From: CAWGLW01 sp963823525 | GTDB taxonomy: Bacteria; Pseudomonadota; Gammaproteobacteria; Steroidobacterales; Steroidobacteraceae | Direction: 5' to 3' | Assembly: GCA_963823525.1 (NCBI GenBank) | Contig: CAWGLW010000001.1 | Location: 62,001 to 126,000 of the forward strand | DNA length: 64,000 bases | Shown here: piece after piece, positions 1-9,100 of the stretch | Position numbering within the stretch: position 1 is the first letter of the stretch | Layout: each line of letters starts with the position of its first letter | Notes under the pieces: generated by a model | Told to the model about the DNA's origin: nothing | Database searches by the model: none | Seen by the model: the letters and a program-made list of their open reading frames with translations, nothing else | Position numbers and translations under genes: made by a program

Positions 1-1
1 C

Positions 2-370
2 CCGAACGGTGAGGGTGAGCGCGGCGTCATTATCATGACCGCGTCCGTCGCCGCCTTCGACGGCCAGATCGGGCAGGTCGCTTACGCGGCCTCGAAAGGC
101 GGAGTGGTCGGCATGACGCTGCCCATGGCGCGCGACCTGTCGAGTTCGGGCATTCGCGTCGTGACCGTTGCGCCGGGACTCTTCCTGACACCGATGATGG
201 CCGCACTGCCGGTAGAAGCGCAGGATTCACTCGGAAAGCAGGTGCCCTTTCCGCCCCGGCTGGGGCACCCTCCCGAGTACGCCTCGCTGGTCCGCCAGAT
301 TATCGAGAACCCGATGCTGAACGGCGAGACCATACGGCTCGACGGCGCGATCCGCATGGCACCGCGCTGA
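2..370 (+). CDS. Short-chain dehydrogenase/reductase, HSD10-like, C-terminal part (cut by window start)
   Basis: The first complete codon in frame is at base 2 and the gene starts before the window, so only the last 122 residues are seen. The catalytic YxxxK motif is present as YAASKGG, followed by the VAPGLFLTPM segment typical of type II 3-hydroxyacyl-CoA dehydrogenases (HSD17B10-like). These enzymes use NAD to oxidise 3-hydroxyacyl-CoA, including 2-methyl-3-hydroxybutyryl-CoA in isoleucine breakdown. The neighbouring ETF-QO fits acyl-CoA catabolism. The substrate is inferred from family resemblance; other SDR activities cannot be excluded because the cofactor-binding half is missing. Confidence 0.85.
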   Translation, partial: PNGEGERGVIIMTASVAAFDGQIGQVAYAASKGGVVGMTLPMARDLSSSGIRVVTVAPGLFLTPMMAALPVEAQDSLGKQVPFPPRLGHPPEYASLVRQIIENPMLNGETIRLDGAIRMAPR

Positions 371-567
371 GTATGTTTGCCTGACACGAGGATCACTATC
401 AGGATCGGCCGCTGAACCCCGCGAAAGTGCAGCGAACATCGGCTGCATTGCCGGCCCTTGCAGTTCGGATCAGTCACGCGGGCATCTGTGACAGCGGACA
501 TCGCGGCGTCATGCTTGTCGGTTTCACTCGCTAAGCCAGGCTGAAGCGCAGTAACGCAGGCAGGCGT

Positions 568-597
568 CTGACGCAGGATGCCCCGACACGCTAGAAT
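568..597 (+). promoter_or_regulatory. Candidate sigma-70 promoter for ETF-QO
   Basis: A TAGAAT hexamer at 592-597 is preceded, with an 18 bp spacer, by CTGACG at 568-573, a partial match to TTGACA. It lies about 40 bp before the ETF-QO start. This is a pattern match only; the rest of the 371-639 gap shows no convincing gene. Confidence 0.3.
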
Positions 598-639
598 TCG
601 GATGGCAAACTCAAGGCTCCAAAAGGCAGGTGCGCTGTT

Positions 640-2262
640 ATGACCGATACAGCCGTGGAAACCATTGAACGCGACGTAATGGAATACGACGTCGTCGTCG
701 TAGGCGGTGGGCCGGCCGGCCTTTCCTGCGCCATCCGGCTGAAGCAACTCAAGGCCGACCTGAATATCTGCATCCTCGAAAAGGGAGCCGAAATCGGCGC
801 CCACGCCTTATCCGGCGCCGTGCTGGAGCCGGGCCCTCTTGATGATCTGCTGCCGAAGTGGCGCGAAGAATTCAAGGGCCTGCACGTACCGGCGGGGCGC
901 GACGAGTTCAGTTTCCTGACCCGGACCGGCAAGCAGAAACTGCCGCTGCCACCAACAATGAACAACCACGGGAACTTCATCATCTCGCTCGGCAACCTCA
1001 GTGCCTACCTGGGAGCGAAGGCTGAAGAACTCGGTTGCGACGTATTCCCAGGCTTTGCCGCGGCGGCGCCCGTCTATGACGCCTCCGGCGCGGTCTGCGG
1101 TGTGCAGATCGGTGACATGGGACTGGACAAGGACGGCAAACCCGGCCCGAACTTTGCACCGGGGCCGGAGATCCGCGCGAAGACGACAATCGCCGCTGAA
1201 GGTTGCCGCGGCAGCCTGTCGAAAGTGTTGATACAGCGCTTCCGTCTCGACGTCGGCAAGTCCCCGCAGACCTACGGCCTGGGTTTCAAGGAGCTCTGGC
1301 AGTTGCCCGAGGGCCGGGTTGAGCCGGGACTGATCCAGCACACCGTCGGCTGGCCGATGGACAGCAAGACCTACGGCGGCAGCTTTCTTTATCACCTGTC
1401 GGACAATCGTGTGTACGTCGGTTTCGTCGTAGGACTCGACTACGCAGACCCTCGCTTCAAGCCCTTTGACGCGTTTCAGCAGTTCAAGAATCACCCGAGC
1501 CTGCGACCGTTGTTTGCCGGCGGCGAGATACTCGGTTATGGCGCACGCACAATCATCGAAGGCGGCTGGCAGTCGATGCCGACGATGGAGATGCCGGGTG
1601 CGCTGCTGGTCGGTGATGCCGGCGGCACCTTGAACGTACCGAAGATAAAAGGCGTGCACCAGGCTATCCGCTCCGGGGCGCTGGCCGCTGCGCACCTCGT
1701 GGAGACCGGCGGTACGGCTGGCTTCGATCAGCGCTGGCGGACCTCCCCGGGCGGGCTGGAACTCTACAAGATTCGCAACATCCGCCCGGGCTTCAAGAAA
1801 GGCATGTGGATGGGGCTTGCGAACGGAGCGCTCGAGACGCTGACGGCCGGTCATTCACCGTGGACGCTGCAGAATCATGCCGACCACTCGGCGACCCGGC
1901 GACTGGACCAGCTGGCTTCGCCCGACCGTGGGTGGGGTGAACTCGAACTCAAGCCAAAAGACCGCGCCGCCGCCGTGTTCTTCGCAGGCAACGTGCACGA
2001 GGAGAGCCAGCCCGCGCACCTGAAGGTCACGGACACTTCGATCTGCGCAACACGTTGTGCCCAGGAATACGGCAATCCCTGCCAGTACTTCTGCCCGGCC
2101 GAGGTGTACGAAATGATCGACGATGGCGCCGGAGGCAGGAAACTGCAGATCAATGCGGCCAACTGCGTCCACTGCAAAGCCTGCGATATCAAGGACCCGT
2201 ACGAGATCATCACCTGGACGACTCCTGAAGGTGGCTCGGGGCCGAACTACGAAAACATGTAG
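640..2262 (+). CDS. Electron transfer flavoprotein-ubiquinone oxidoreductase (ETF-QO)
   Basis: The 540-residue protein passes electrons from reduced ETF, loaded by acyl-CoA dehydrogenases, to ubiquinone at the inner membrane. The N-terminal dinucleotide-binding motif GGGPAG lies at residues 22-27. The C-terminal ferredoxin-like domain carries the 4Fe-4S ligands: a cysteine near 485 (CPAEVYE) and C509, C512, C515 (CVHCKAC). Length matches bacterial ETF-QO. An in-frame ATG at 679 (residue 14) is an alternative start; the Shine-Dalgarno signal before 640 is weak. Neighbouring acyl-CoA and acetoacetate genes fit its role. No etfAB genes are in the window. Confidence 0.96.
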   Translation: MTDTAVETIERDVMEYDVVVVGGGPAGLSCAIRLKQLKADLNICILEKGAEIGAHALSGAVLEPGPLDDLLPKWREEFKGLHVPAGRDEFSFLTRTGKQKLPLPPTMNNHGNFIISLGNLSAYLGAKAEELGCDVFPGFAAAAPVYDASGAVCGVQIGDMGLDKDGKPGPNFAPGPEIRAKTTIAAEGCRGSLSKVLIQRFRLDVGKSPQTYGLGFKELWQLPEGRVEPGLIQHTVGWPMDSKTYGGSFLYHLSDNRVYVGFVVGLDYADPRFKPFDAFQQFKNHPSLRPLFAGGEILGYGARTIIEGGWQSMPTMEMPGALLVGDAGGTLNVPKIKGVHQAIRSGALAAAHLVETGGTAGFDQRWRTSPGGLELYKIRNIRPGFKKGMWMGLANGALETLTAGHSPWTLQNHADHSATRRLDQLASPDRGWGELELKPKDRAAAVFFAGNVHEESQPAHLKVTDTSICATRCAQEYGNPCQYFCPAEVYEMIDDGAGGRKLQINAANCVHCKACDIKDPYEIITWTTPEGGSGPNYENM

Positions 2263-2473
2263 TGCGCATTTAGCTCCGGGCGTTTGTAGAGCTGGTTGCA
2301 ATGCGGGCTCCGAGGCGCGCGGTCGTGCCTGCAACAACAGGCCACGCCAGGGCATGCCCGTAATTGTGCAAGCGTCGATGCCATCGCGCACCGGGCTCAA
2401 GCGCACGAAAGCCGACTGCGTCCGGGCAGTGTAGAGTTCGCAGAAGCATATCGGCCATCATGGTTGCAGCAAG

Positions 2474-4420
2474 ATGTCAGAGCCTGTCTGGACACCGCCC
2501 GAAGCACGCATTGCGGCATCGCAGCTGACGCGATTTGCAGAGTTTGCGCGCCGCACTCACGGTGCACCGGACGGTGACTACGTCGCACTGTGGCAGTGGT
2601 CGGTCGATGACCGGGCGGCATTCTGGTCGGCGACGCTGGATTTCAGTCGCATGATCTGCGATCGCGGCAGTGCCCCGGTGGTTTGCCACGGAGAGCAGAT
2701 GCCTGGCGCCCGCTGGTTCGAGGATACCCACCTCAATTTTGCGGAAAACCTGCTGGTCGGCGACGACGAACGCGCCGCAATCCTGTTCGTCAACGAGTGC
2801 GGAGCACGACGCGAAATCAGCTACAGGCAGCTGCGCCGCGAAGTGGCGCGCGTGGCCTCCGGCCTCAGGGAACTCGGCGTCGGCCCCGGCGATCGTGTGG
2901 CCGGTTTCCTGCCGAACCTGCCCGAGTCTGTCGTCGCGATGCTCGCAACCACGAGTCTCGGCGCGACCTGGACCTCCTGTTCACCCGATTTCGGAATCAA
3001 CGGTGTGCTCGACCGATTCGGCCAGATCGAGCCCCGGGTGCTGTTCGCTGCCGACGGCTATTTTTACGGCGGCAAGACAATCGACTCCATCGTGCCAATT
3101 CGGGGCATTGTCGACCAGCTCAGTTCCGTCGAATGTGTCGTGATCATTCCGTATGTGAACGAGGAGCCCGACCTCTCCGGGTTGCCTGGCGCAAGGTCCT
3201 ATGCCGATTTTGGAGAGACTGACGCCGAGCTCCGGTTCGAGCGCCTGCCGTTTAATTCACCGCTCTACGTAATGTACTCATCCGGCACCACGGGTGCACC
3301 GAAGTGCATCGTGCATGGCATCGGTGGAACGCTGCTGCAGCATCGCAAGGAACACCTGCTGCACGTCGACCTCGGGCCGGACGATCGCCTGTTCTTCTTC
3401 ACGACCTGCGGCTGGATGATGTGGAACTGGCTGATATCAGGCCTCGCGACCGGTTGCACGGTGGTGCTCTACGAAGGCTCGCCTTTTGCACCGGATCGCG
3501 ACGTGCTCTGGCGCATGGCCGAACTCGAGAAGGTCACGATTTTCGGCACCAGTCCCAAGTACCTTGCGGCACTGCAGAAAGAAGGTGGCCAACCCCGCGA
3601 GTCGTTCGACCTCGGTGCGCTGCGCACAATACTCTGTACAGGATCCCCGTTGGCACCGGAGCAGTACGATTTCGTTTACCAGAAGATCAGGACGGACGTG
3701 CACCTGGCATCGATATCCGGCGGTACCGATATCATTTCCTGCTTCTGCCTGGGCAGCCCCTGGCTGCCGGTCTACCGCGGCGAAATCCAGTGCCGGGGTC
3801 TGGGCATGAAGACCGAGATTTACAATGAGCGGGGCGAGCCCGTGCGCGGTGAGCAAGGCGAGCTGGTCTGCAGCGCACCGTTCCCGTCCATGCCTCTGGG
3901 CTTCTGGAACGACCCGGACGATTCGCGCTATCGGGCAGCCTACTTCGAACGTTTTGCGAATACCTGGTGCCATGGTGACTACGCCCTGCTCACCGAGCAC
4001 GACGGCATCGTGATCCTCGGACGTTCGGATGCCGTGCTCAATCCGGGCGGCGTCAGGATCGGCACAGCGGAAATCTACCGGCAGGTGGAGAAGCTCGATC
4101 CGATTCTCGAGAGCCTAGCGGTTGGCCAGCAATGGCAGAATGACGTTCGCGTCGTACTGTTCGTGCGCCTGCGGCCAGGCGTCACGCTTGATGCTGCGCT
4201 CGAGAAATCGATTCGCGACGTGATTCGGACGCACACGACGCCCCGACACGTACCGGCGCGTATCATCGCCGTTCCGGACATTCCAAGAACCATCAGCGGC
4301 AAGATCGTCGAACTGGCAGTTCGCAACGTAATTCACGGGCGGCCGGTCAGCAACACGGATGCCCTCGCCAATCCCGAGGCACTTGCGTATTTCCGGGACC
4401 TGCCCGAGCTCGCCGACTGA
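2474..4420 (+). CDS. Acetoacetyl-CoA synthetase (acetoacetate-CoA ligase)
   Basis: This 648-residue adenylate-forming enzyme activates acetoacetate to acetoacetyl-CoA using ATP and CoA. The ANL-superfamily A3 motif YSSGTTGAPK lies near residues 265-274, and the C-terminal SGKIVE segment near 610 carries the catalytic lysine. The N-terminal portion (LTRFAEF, then WSVDDRAAFW) and the overall length match AACS rather than the shorter acyl-CoA synthetases or acetyl-CoA synthetase. It ends 12 bases before the zapE start, so the two are probably cotranscribed. It would let the cell use ketone bodies or recycle products of leucine or poly-hydroxybutyrate breakdown. Confidence 0.93.
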   Translation: MSEPVWTPPEARIAASQLTRFAEFARRTHGAPDGDYVALWQWSVDDRAAFWSATLDFSRMICDRGSAPVVCHGEQMPGARWFEDTHLNFAENLLVGDDERAAILFVNECGARREISYRQLRREVARVASGLRELGVGPGDRVAGFLPNLPESVVAMLATTSLGATWTSCSPDFGINGVLDRFGQIEPRVLFAADGYFYGGKTIDSIVPIRGIVDQLSSVECVVIIPYVNEEPDLSGLPGARSYADFGETDAELRFERLPFNSPLYVMYSSGTTGAPKCIVHGIGGTLLQHRKEHLLHVDLGPDDRLFFFTTCGWMMWNWLISGLATGCTVVLYEGSPFAPDRDVLWRMAELEKVTIFGTSPKYLAALQKEGGQPRESFDLGALRTILCTGSPLAPEQYDFVYQKIRTDVHLASISGGTDIISCFCLGSPWLPVYRGEIQCRGLGMKTEIYNERGEPVRGEQGELVCSAPFPSMPLGFWNDPDDSRYRAAYFERFANTWCHGDYALLTEHDGIVILGRSDAVLNPGGVRIGTAEIYRQVEKLDPILESLAVGQQWQNDVRVVLFVRLRPGVTLDAALEKSIRDVIRTHTTPRHVPARIIAVPDIPRTISGKIVELAVRNVIHGRPVSNTDALANPEALAYFRDLPELAD

Positions 4421-4432
4421 ACGGAATCCGCG

Positions 4433-5539
4433 GTGATCGAAAAAGACGATTTACCCACCGCCTATCGCCGCGTGCTTCGGCAGCATGGCTACGAACCCGA
4501 TGCCGCGCAGGTGCAAGCGATCGAAAGGCTGCATCAGTTGCAGGTGCGCCTGCAGTCATCCACGGAGGCGGACACCTCATTCTTTGGCCGGCTGCGACGC
4601 CTCAGGGGCCGGGACGGGCAAGCGAACGCCGGCGGACTCTATCTCTGGGGTGGAGTCGGCCGCGGCAAGACTTTCGTGATGGACACCTTCCACGCCCAGC
4701 TCGTCGTGCCGTCGCGACGAGCTCATTTCCACCGATTCATGAACGAGGTGCACGCGCGGCTGCGCGGCCTGCGCGCTGAATCGAATCCCCTGCCGCGAAT
4801 TGCCGCGGATATGGCGTCACAGATGCGAGTGCTGTGTCTCGATGAGTTGTTCGTCAGCGACATAGCCGATGCGATGATCCTCGGCGGGTTGTTCGAAGGG
4901 CTGGTGGACAACGGCGTCAGCCTGGTCTTTACATCGAACGCGCCGCCGGCGGAACTGTATCGGGATGGACTGCAGCGCAGCCGGTTTCTGCCGGCGATCG
5001 CGCTGATCGAACGTCATTGTGAAGTGTTCGAGCTCGACGCGGGGGCCGACTATCGGCTGCGTGAACTCGAGAAAGCGCCGCTCTACCTGACCCCGGCTGG
5101 TACCCGCTCCGACGAAGCCCTGTTGAAGCGCTTCGTCGCAATCGCCGGCGATACCGGGGAGTCCGGCGGCCACCTGGAGATCGAAGGCCGGTCGGTTGAA
5201 GCGCGTCGCCGCACGAGCGACGTAGTCTGGTTTGATTTCGCAGCCATTTGCGATGGGCCGCGAGGCCAGGCCGACTACATCGAGATCGCCCGCGATTTCC
5301 ACGCGGTCCTGATATCCGGCGTGCCGGTGTTCGACGCGACGCTCGAAAACCAGGCGCGTCGCTTCATTGCGCTGGTCGACGAGTTTTATGACCGGAACGT
5401 GAAACTCGTATTATCCGCAGCGGCGACGCCAGATGCACTGTACCGTGGGGAACGGCTTGGTTTTGAGTTCGAACGCACCCGCAGCCGCCTCATCGAGATG
5501 CAGACGCACGATTACCTGGCAAGGCCGCATCGCCCGTGA
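4433..5539 (+). CDS. zapE: Cell division ATPase ZapE / AFG1-like
   Basis: The 368-residue AFG1-family P-loop ATPase has Walker A GGVGRGKT at residues 73-80 and Walker B LCLDE near 134-138. In E. coli ZapE interacts with FtsZ and is important for division under low oxygen; the mitochondrial homologue acts in respiratory complex quality control. The start is GTG; no ATG occurs early in frame and the Walker A position fits the family from this start. It follows the acetoacetyl-CoA synthetase by 12 bases. Confidence 0.93.
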   Translation: MIEKDDLPTAYRRVLRQHGYEPDAAQVQAIERLHQLQVRLQSSTEADTSFFGRLRRLRGRDGQANAGGLYLWGGVGRGKTFVMDTFHAQLVVPSRRAHFHRFMNEVHARLRGLRAESNPLPRIAADMASQMRVLCLDELFVSDIADAMILGGLFEGLVDNGVSLVFTSNAPPAELYRDGLQRSRFLPAIALIERHCEVFELDAGADYRLRELEKAPLYLTPAGTRSDEALLKRFVAIAGDTGESGGHLEIEGRSVEARRRTSDVVWFDFAAICDGPRGQADYIEIARDFHAVLISGVPVFDATLENQARRFIALVDEFYDRNVKLVLSAAATPDALYRGERLGFEFERTRSRLIEMQTHDYLARPHRP

Positions 5540-5624
5540 CGTCTGGCGCGGGTGATAAGGTAATCGTTACACTTGAAATCATTCGCGGCGATCGCCATGC
5601 GAGAGAATACAGCCGGACTACGCG

Positions 5625-6113
5625 ATGTTGATCGAACTCGAACGGTTTCTTCCCTACCGCCTCTCGGTGCTGACTAACCGCGTCAGCAGCGCCATCGCGG
5701 AGACCTACCAGCAGCGTTTCAATCTGACGGTTCCGGAATGGCGGGTCATCGCCGTACTGGCACGCCATCCCGGGCTGTCAGCTCGGGAAGTCAGCGAGAG
5801 AACACGGATGGACGCCGTCGCCGTAAGCCGTGCGGTCGCGCGCCTGAAGAAGGCGGGGCGCGTCCGGCGAGAGACGGCGGCCGGTGATCGCCGACGATCG
5901 ATTCTCAGGCTTTCGGCTGGCGGCCTGCGGGTTTACCGTACGGTGGCCCCGATGGCCTTGCAGTACGAGCGCGAACTGCTTGCGGGGCTGAACGGCAAAG
6001 AGATTGAACTGCTCGATAGTGCACTGCAAAAACTGACCGCTCGGGCAGAGCATCTCGGCGGCGGGCCTGCAACGCTCAAACAAGCGACCGCGCGTAAGCC
6101 GCGCCCACTATAA
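5625..6113 (+). CDS. MarR-family transcriptional regulator
   Basis: This 162-residue winged-helix protein has the MarR layout: an N-terminal dimerisation helix, then helix-turn-helix and wing covering about residues 35-105 (VPEWRVIAVLARHP, REVSERTRMDAVAVSRAVARL, RRETAAGDRRRSIL). The DxRR segment in the wing is characteristic. It ends 35 bases before the glutamate dehydrogenase start, but the ligand and targets cannot be read from sequence. The last residues (KPRPL) are basic and not conserved in type. Confidence 0.9.
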   Translation: MLIELERFLPYRLSVLTNRVSSAIAETYQQRFNLTVPEWRVIAVLARHPGLSAREVSERTRMDAVAVSRAVARLKKAGRVRRETAAGDRRRSILRLSAGGLRVYRTVAPMALQYERELLAGLNGKEIELLDSALQKLTARAEHLGGGPATLKQATARKPRPL

Positions 6114-6148
6114 TCCCGCCTGCGGGGAAAACCGCAAGGAGTCGACAG

Positions 6149-9100
6149 ATGTCTGGCACGATCCCGGCCGCGCGAAAGCACATCATTGACCAGATCGTCG
6201 CCGAGACGCGCAAGATCCGTCATCGCGATTTCCCGGTCAGCCTGGGCGGCTTTACCCGCGCCTATTTCAACAACGTCTCCGAAGAAGACCTCAAGACCGG
6301 ATCGCCGGCCGCGTTTGCTGCCGCGGCGGCCGGCCACCTGGAGTTCGGTCGTGTACGGCGCGCAGGTGAGGCGAAAGTCCGGGTCTTCAATCCGACCGAT
6401 GCGAAAGATGGCTGGCACTCGCCGTTCACGATCGTCGAGATCGTCACCGATGACATGCCCTTCCTGATCGACTCACTCGCCATGCTGATGAATGAATCGG
6501 GACGGGAAATCCAGCTGATGGTGCACCCGGTGCTGAGGGTCGTTCGTGACGGGCGCGGTCGCCTGAGCCGCATCGACCCGGTGGCCTCAGGCCGGCCGGG
6601 CGCGGAGTCATGGCAGCACGTCGAGATTGAACGGATCGGCAGCGCCGATGAGATGGCCGAACTGCGCAAACGTATTTTCGCGATGCTCGAGGACGTCCGA
6701 ATCTCGGTCGAAGACTGGCCTCAGATGCGCGCGCTCACTAACGAAATCGGACGCAGCCTGCTGGGCGGCGTGCCGGGCATTGCCCGTCCCGAGTCGGCGG
6801 AAGCCGCGGCTTTTCTGGACTGGCTCGCCGATAATCACTTCACCTTTCTCGGCTACCGCGAGTATCGGTTGGAGCGAGGGCGCAGGACCGACAAGCTCAT
6901 AGCAGTTCGCGGCAGCGGTCTCGGCCTCATGCGAACGATGCCTGGCCGTCCGAAACCGAAGCCGACGCGAATGGAGGGAGACTTTCGCGAGCAGGCCCGC
7001 GAGGCGACCGTGCTGGTGGTCACCAAGGCCAACTCCGTCTCGCCGGTCCATCGAGCCACTTATCTGGACTACGTTGGCATCAAGTCCTTCGATTCGCGCG
7101 GCCGGGTCACGGGCGAGCGCCGATTCATCGGCCTGTTCACGTCACGGGCCTACATGGCCAATCCCCGGCAGATTCCACTCCTGCGGCGCAAAGTACAGCG
7201 GGTATTCGAGCATTTCGGTATTTCGCCGGTCAGTCACGACGGCAAAGCGCTGGTCAATGTGCTGGAAACCTATCCACGCGACGAACTTTTCCAGGCGACC
7301 GTCCCGGAGCTGGTCCGCACGACGCGTGGCATCGTCAATATGTACGAACGGCGACGCGTGCGACTGTTCCCACGCCGGGATCCGTACGGTCGCTTTTATT
7401 CGTGCATGCTGTTTGTGCCGCGGGACCGGTACAACACGCTGGCCCGCGAGCGGATCGAGCAGATACTGATGGAGGAACTGCACGGCACCGATTTTGAGTC
7501 TCAGGTGGAGATCTCTGTTTCGGCACTGGCCCGTCTTCGGACGATCGTGAGGACCGACCCGGACCAGCCGGCGCGGGCCGATGTCGCGCGGATCGAGCGC
7601 CGCATTGACGACGCCTTGCTGACCTGGTCCGACCGGCTGCGCGAGGCAATTCATCTCAACCTTCCTGAAGACCAGGCAGGACCCATCGGCAGTGAGTTTG
7701 CCGATGCCTTCCCTGCCGCCTACGAGGAGGAAATCAAGCCCGCGGATGCGATCACAGACATCCGGGAGCTCATTGCACTGCGTGAGTCGACGGTCGACTT
7801 CGCGCTCGAGTTGCGAGCCGGCGATCCGGCCGCTAACACGCTGCATCTGCGTCTTTACAGGCGGGGCGATCCGGCGGCGATGTCGGACATGCTGCCTTTG
7901 CTGGAAAATTTTGGCCTGCGGATACTGAATGAGCGGCCCTACAAGGTCGCAGCGAAATCGGAGCAGACCCTGTGGATCCAGGATCTCGAAGTCACCCACG
8001 AGGGTGGCAGCAGCCTCGACCCGGGCAAGGTAGGTCGTCGTTTCGAGGAGGCGTTTTACGCCGTCTGCCGCGGCGACGCGGAAAGTGACGGCTTCAACCG
8101 GCTCGTTTTTGCAGCTAACCTCGACTGGCGCCAGGTGGTCATTCTGCGGGCCGTTTCCCGCTACCTCCTGCAGACCGGCCTGCCTTTCAGTCAGCCCTAC
8201 ATGGAGACGGTGCTCTCTGCACACCCCGGCATTGGTGCCGCGCTGATCGACGTGTTCGAGGCGCGCTTCGAACCTGACATCAGACCGGCGACGCGCACCT
8301 CACGGCTACGCAGGCTCAAGCGCACAATTCGTGATTCCCTCGAACAGGTAAACAGCCCGGATGACGACCGGATACTGCGGGCGTTCCGCTCGGTGATTCT
8401 TGCCACGCTGAGAACCAATTATTACCAGCAGGGCGAGACACATGGGCCGAAGCCGTACCTGTGCCTCAAGCTGGAACCGAAGGCAATTGCGGAACTCCCC
8501 AAGCCAAGGCCGATGTTTGAAATCTGGGTTTACTCTCCGCGCGTCGAAGGCGTGCACCTGCGAATGGGCAAGGTCGCGCGCGGCGGCCTGCGCTGGTCCG
8601 ACCGCCGGGAGGATTTCCGCACCGAAATCCTCGGCCTGATGAAGGCGCAGAACGTCAAGAACACGCTGATCGTCCCGGTGGGCGCCAAGGGCGGTTTCGT
8701 TCCGAAACTGCTGCCGCAGGGGGGCAGTCGAGAAGAAATCCAGCGCGAGGGCACGGAATCATACAAGTGGTTTATCCGTGCACTGCTCGACATCACCGAC
8801 AACGTGCAAGGCGATCGCGTCGTCACGCCCGCGCGGACTGTTCGCTACGACGACGACGATCCTTACCTGGTCGTCGCGGCGGACAAGGGTACGGCTTCAT
8901 TCTCGGACACCGCGAACGCGCTGGCCGCGGAGTACGGTTTCTGGCTCGGCGATGCCTTCGCCTCCGGTGGGTCGGTGGGCTACGACCACAAGACAATGGG
9001 CATCACCGCTCGCGGTGCCTGGGAGTGCGTAAAGCGCCACTTCCGCGAACTGGGGCTGGACACGCAGAGTGAAGACTTCACCGTCGCAGGTATCGGCGAC

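Noticed and set aside
808..1854. 348-codon minus-strand frame inside the ETF-QO gene
   Set aside because: Antisense shadow of a gene with intact FAD and 4Fe-4S motifs.
5560..5570. GTAATCGTTAC palindrome before the MarR gene as an operator
   Set aside because: Only four paired bases each side and no second copy nearby; likely chance.
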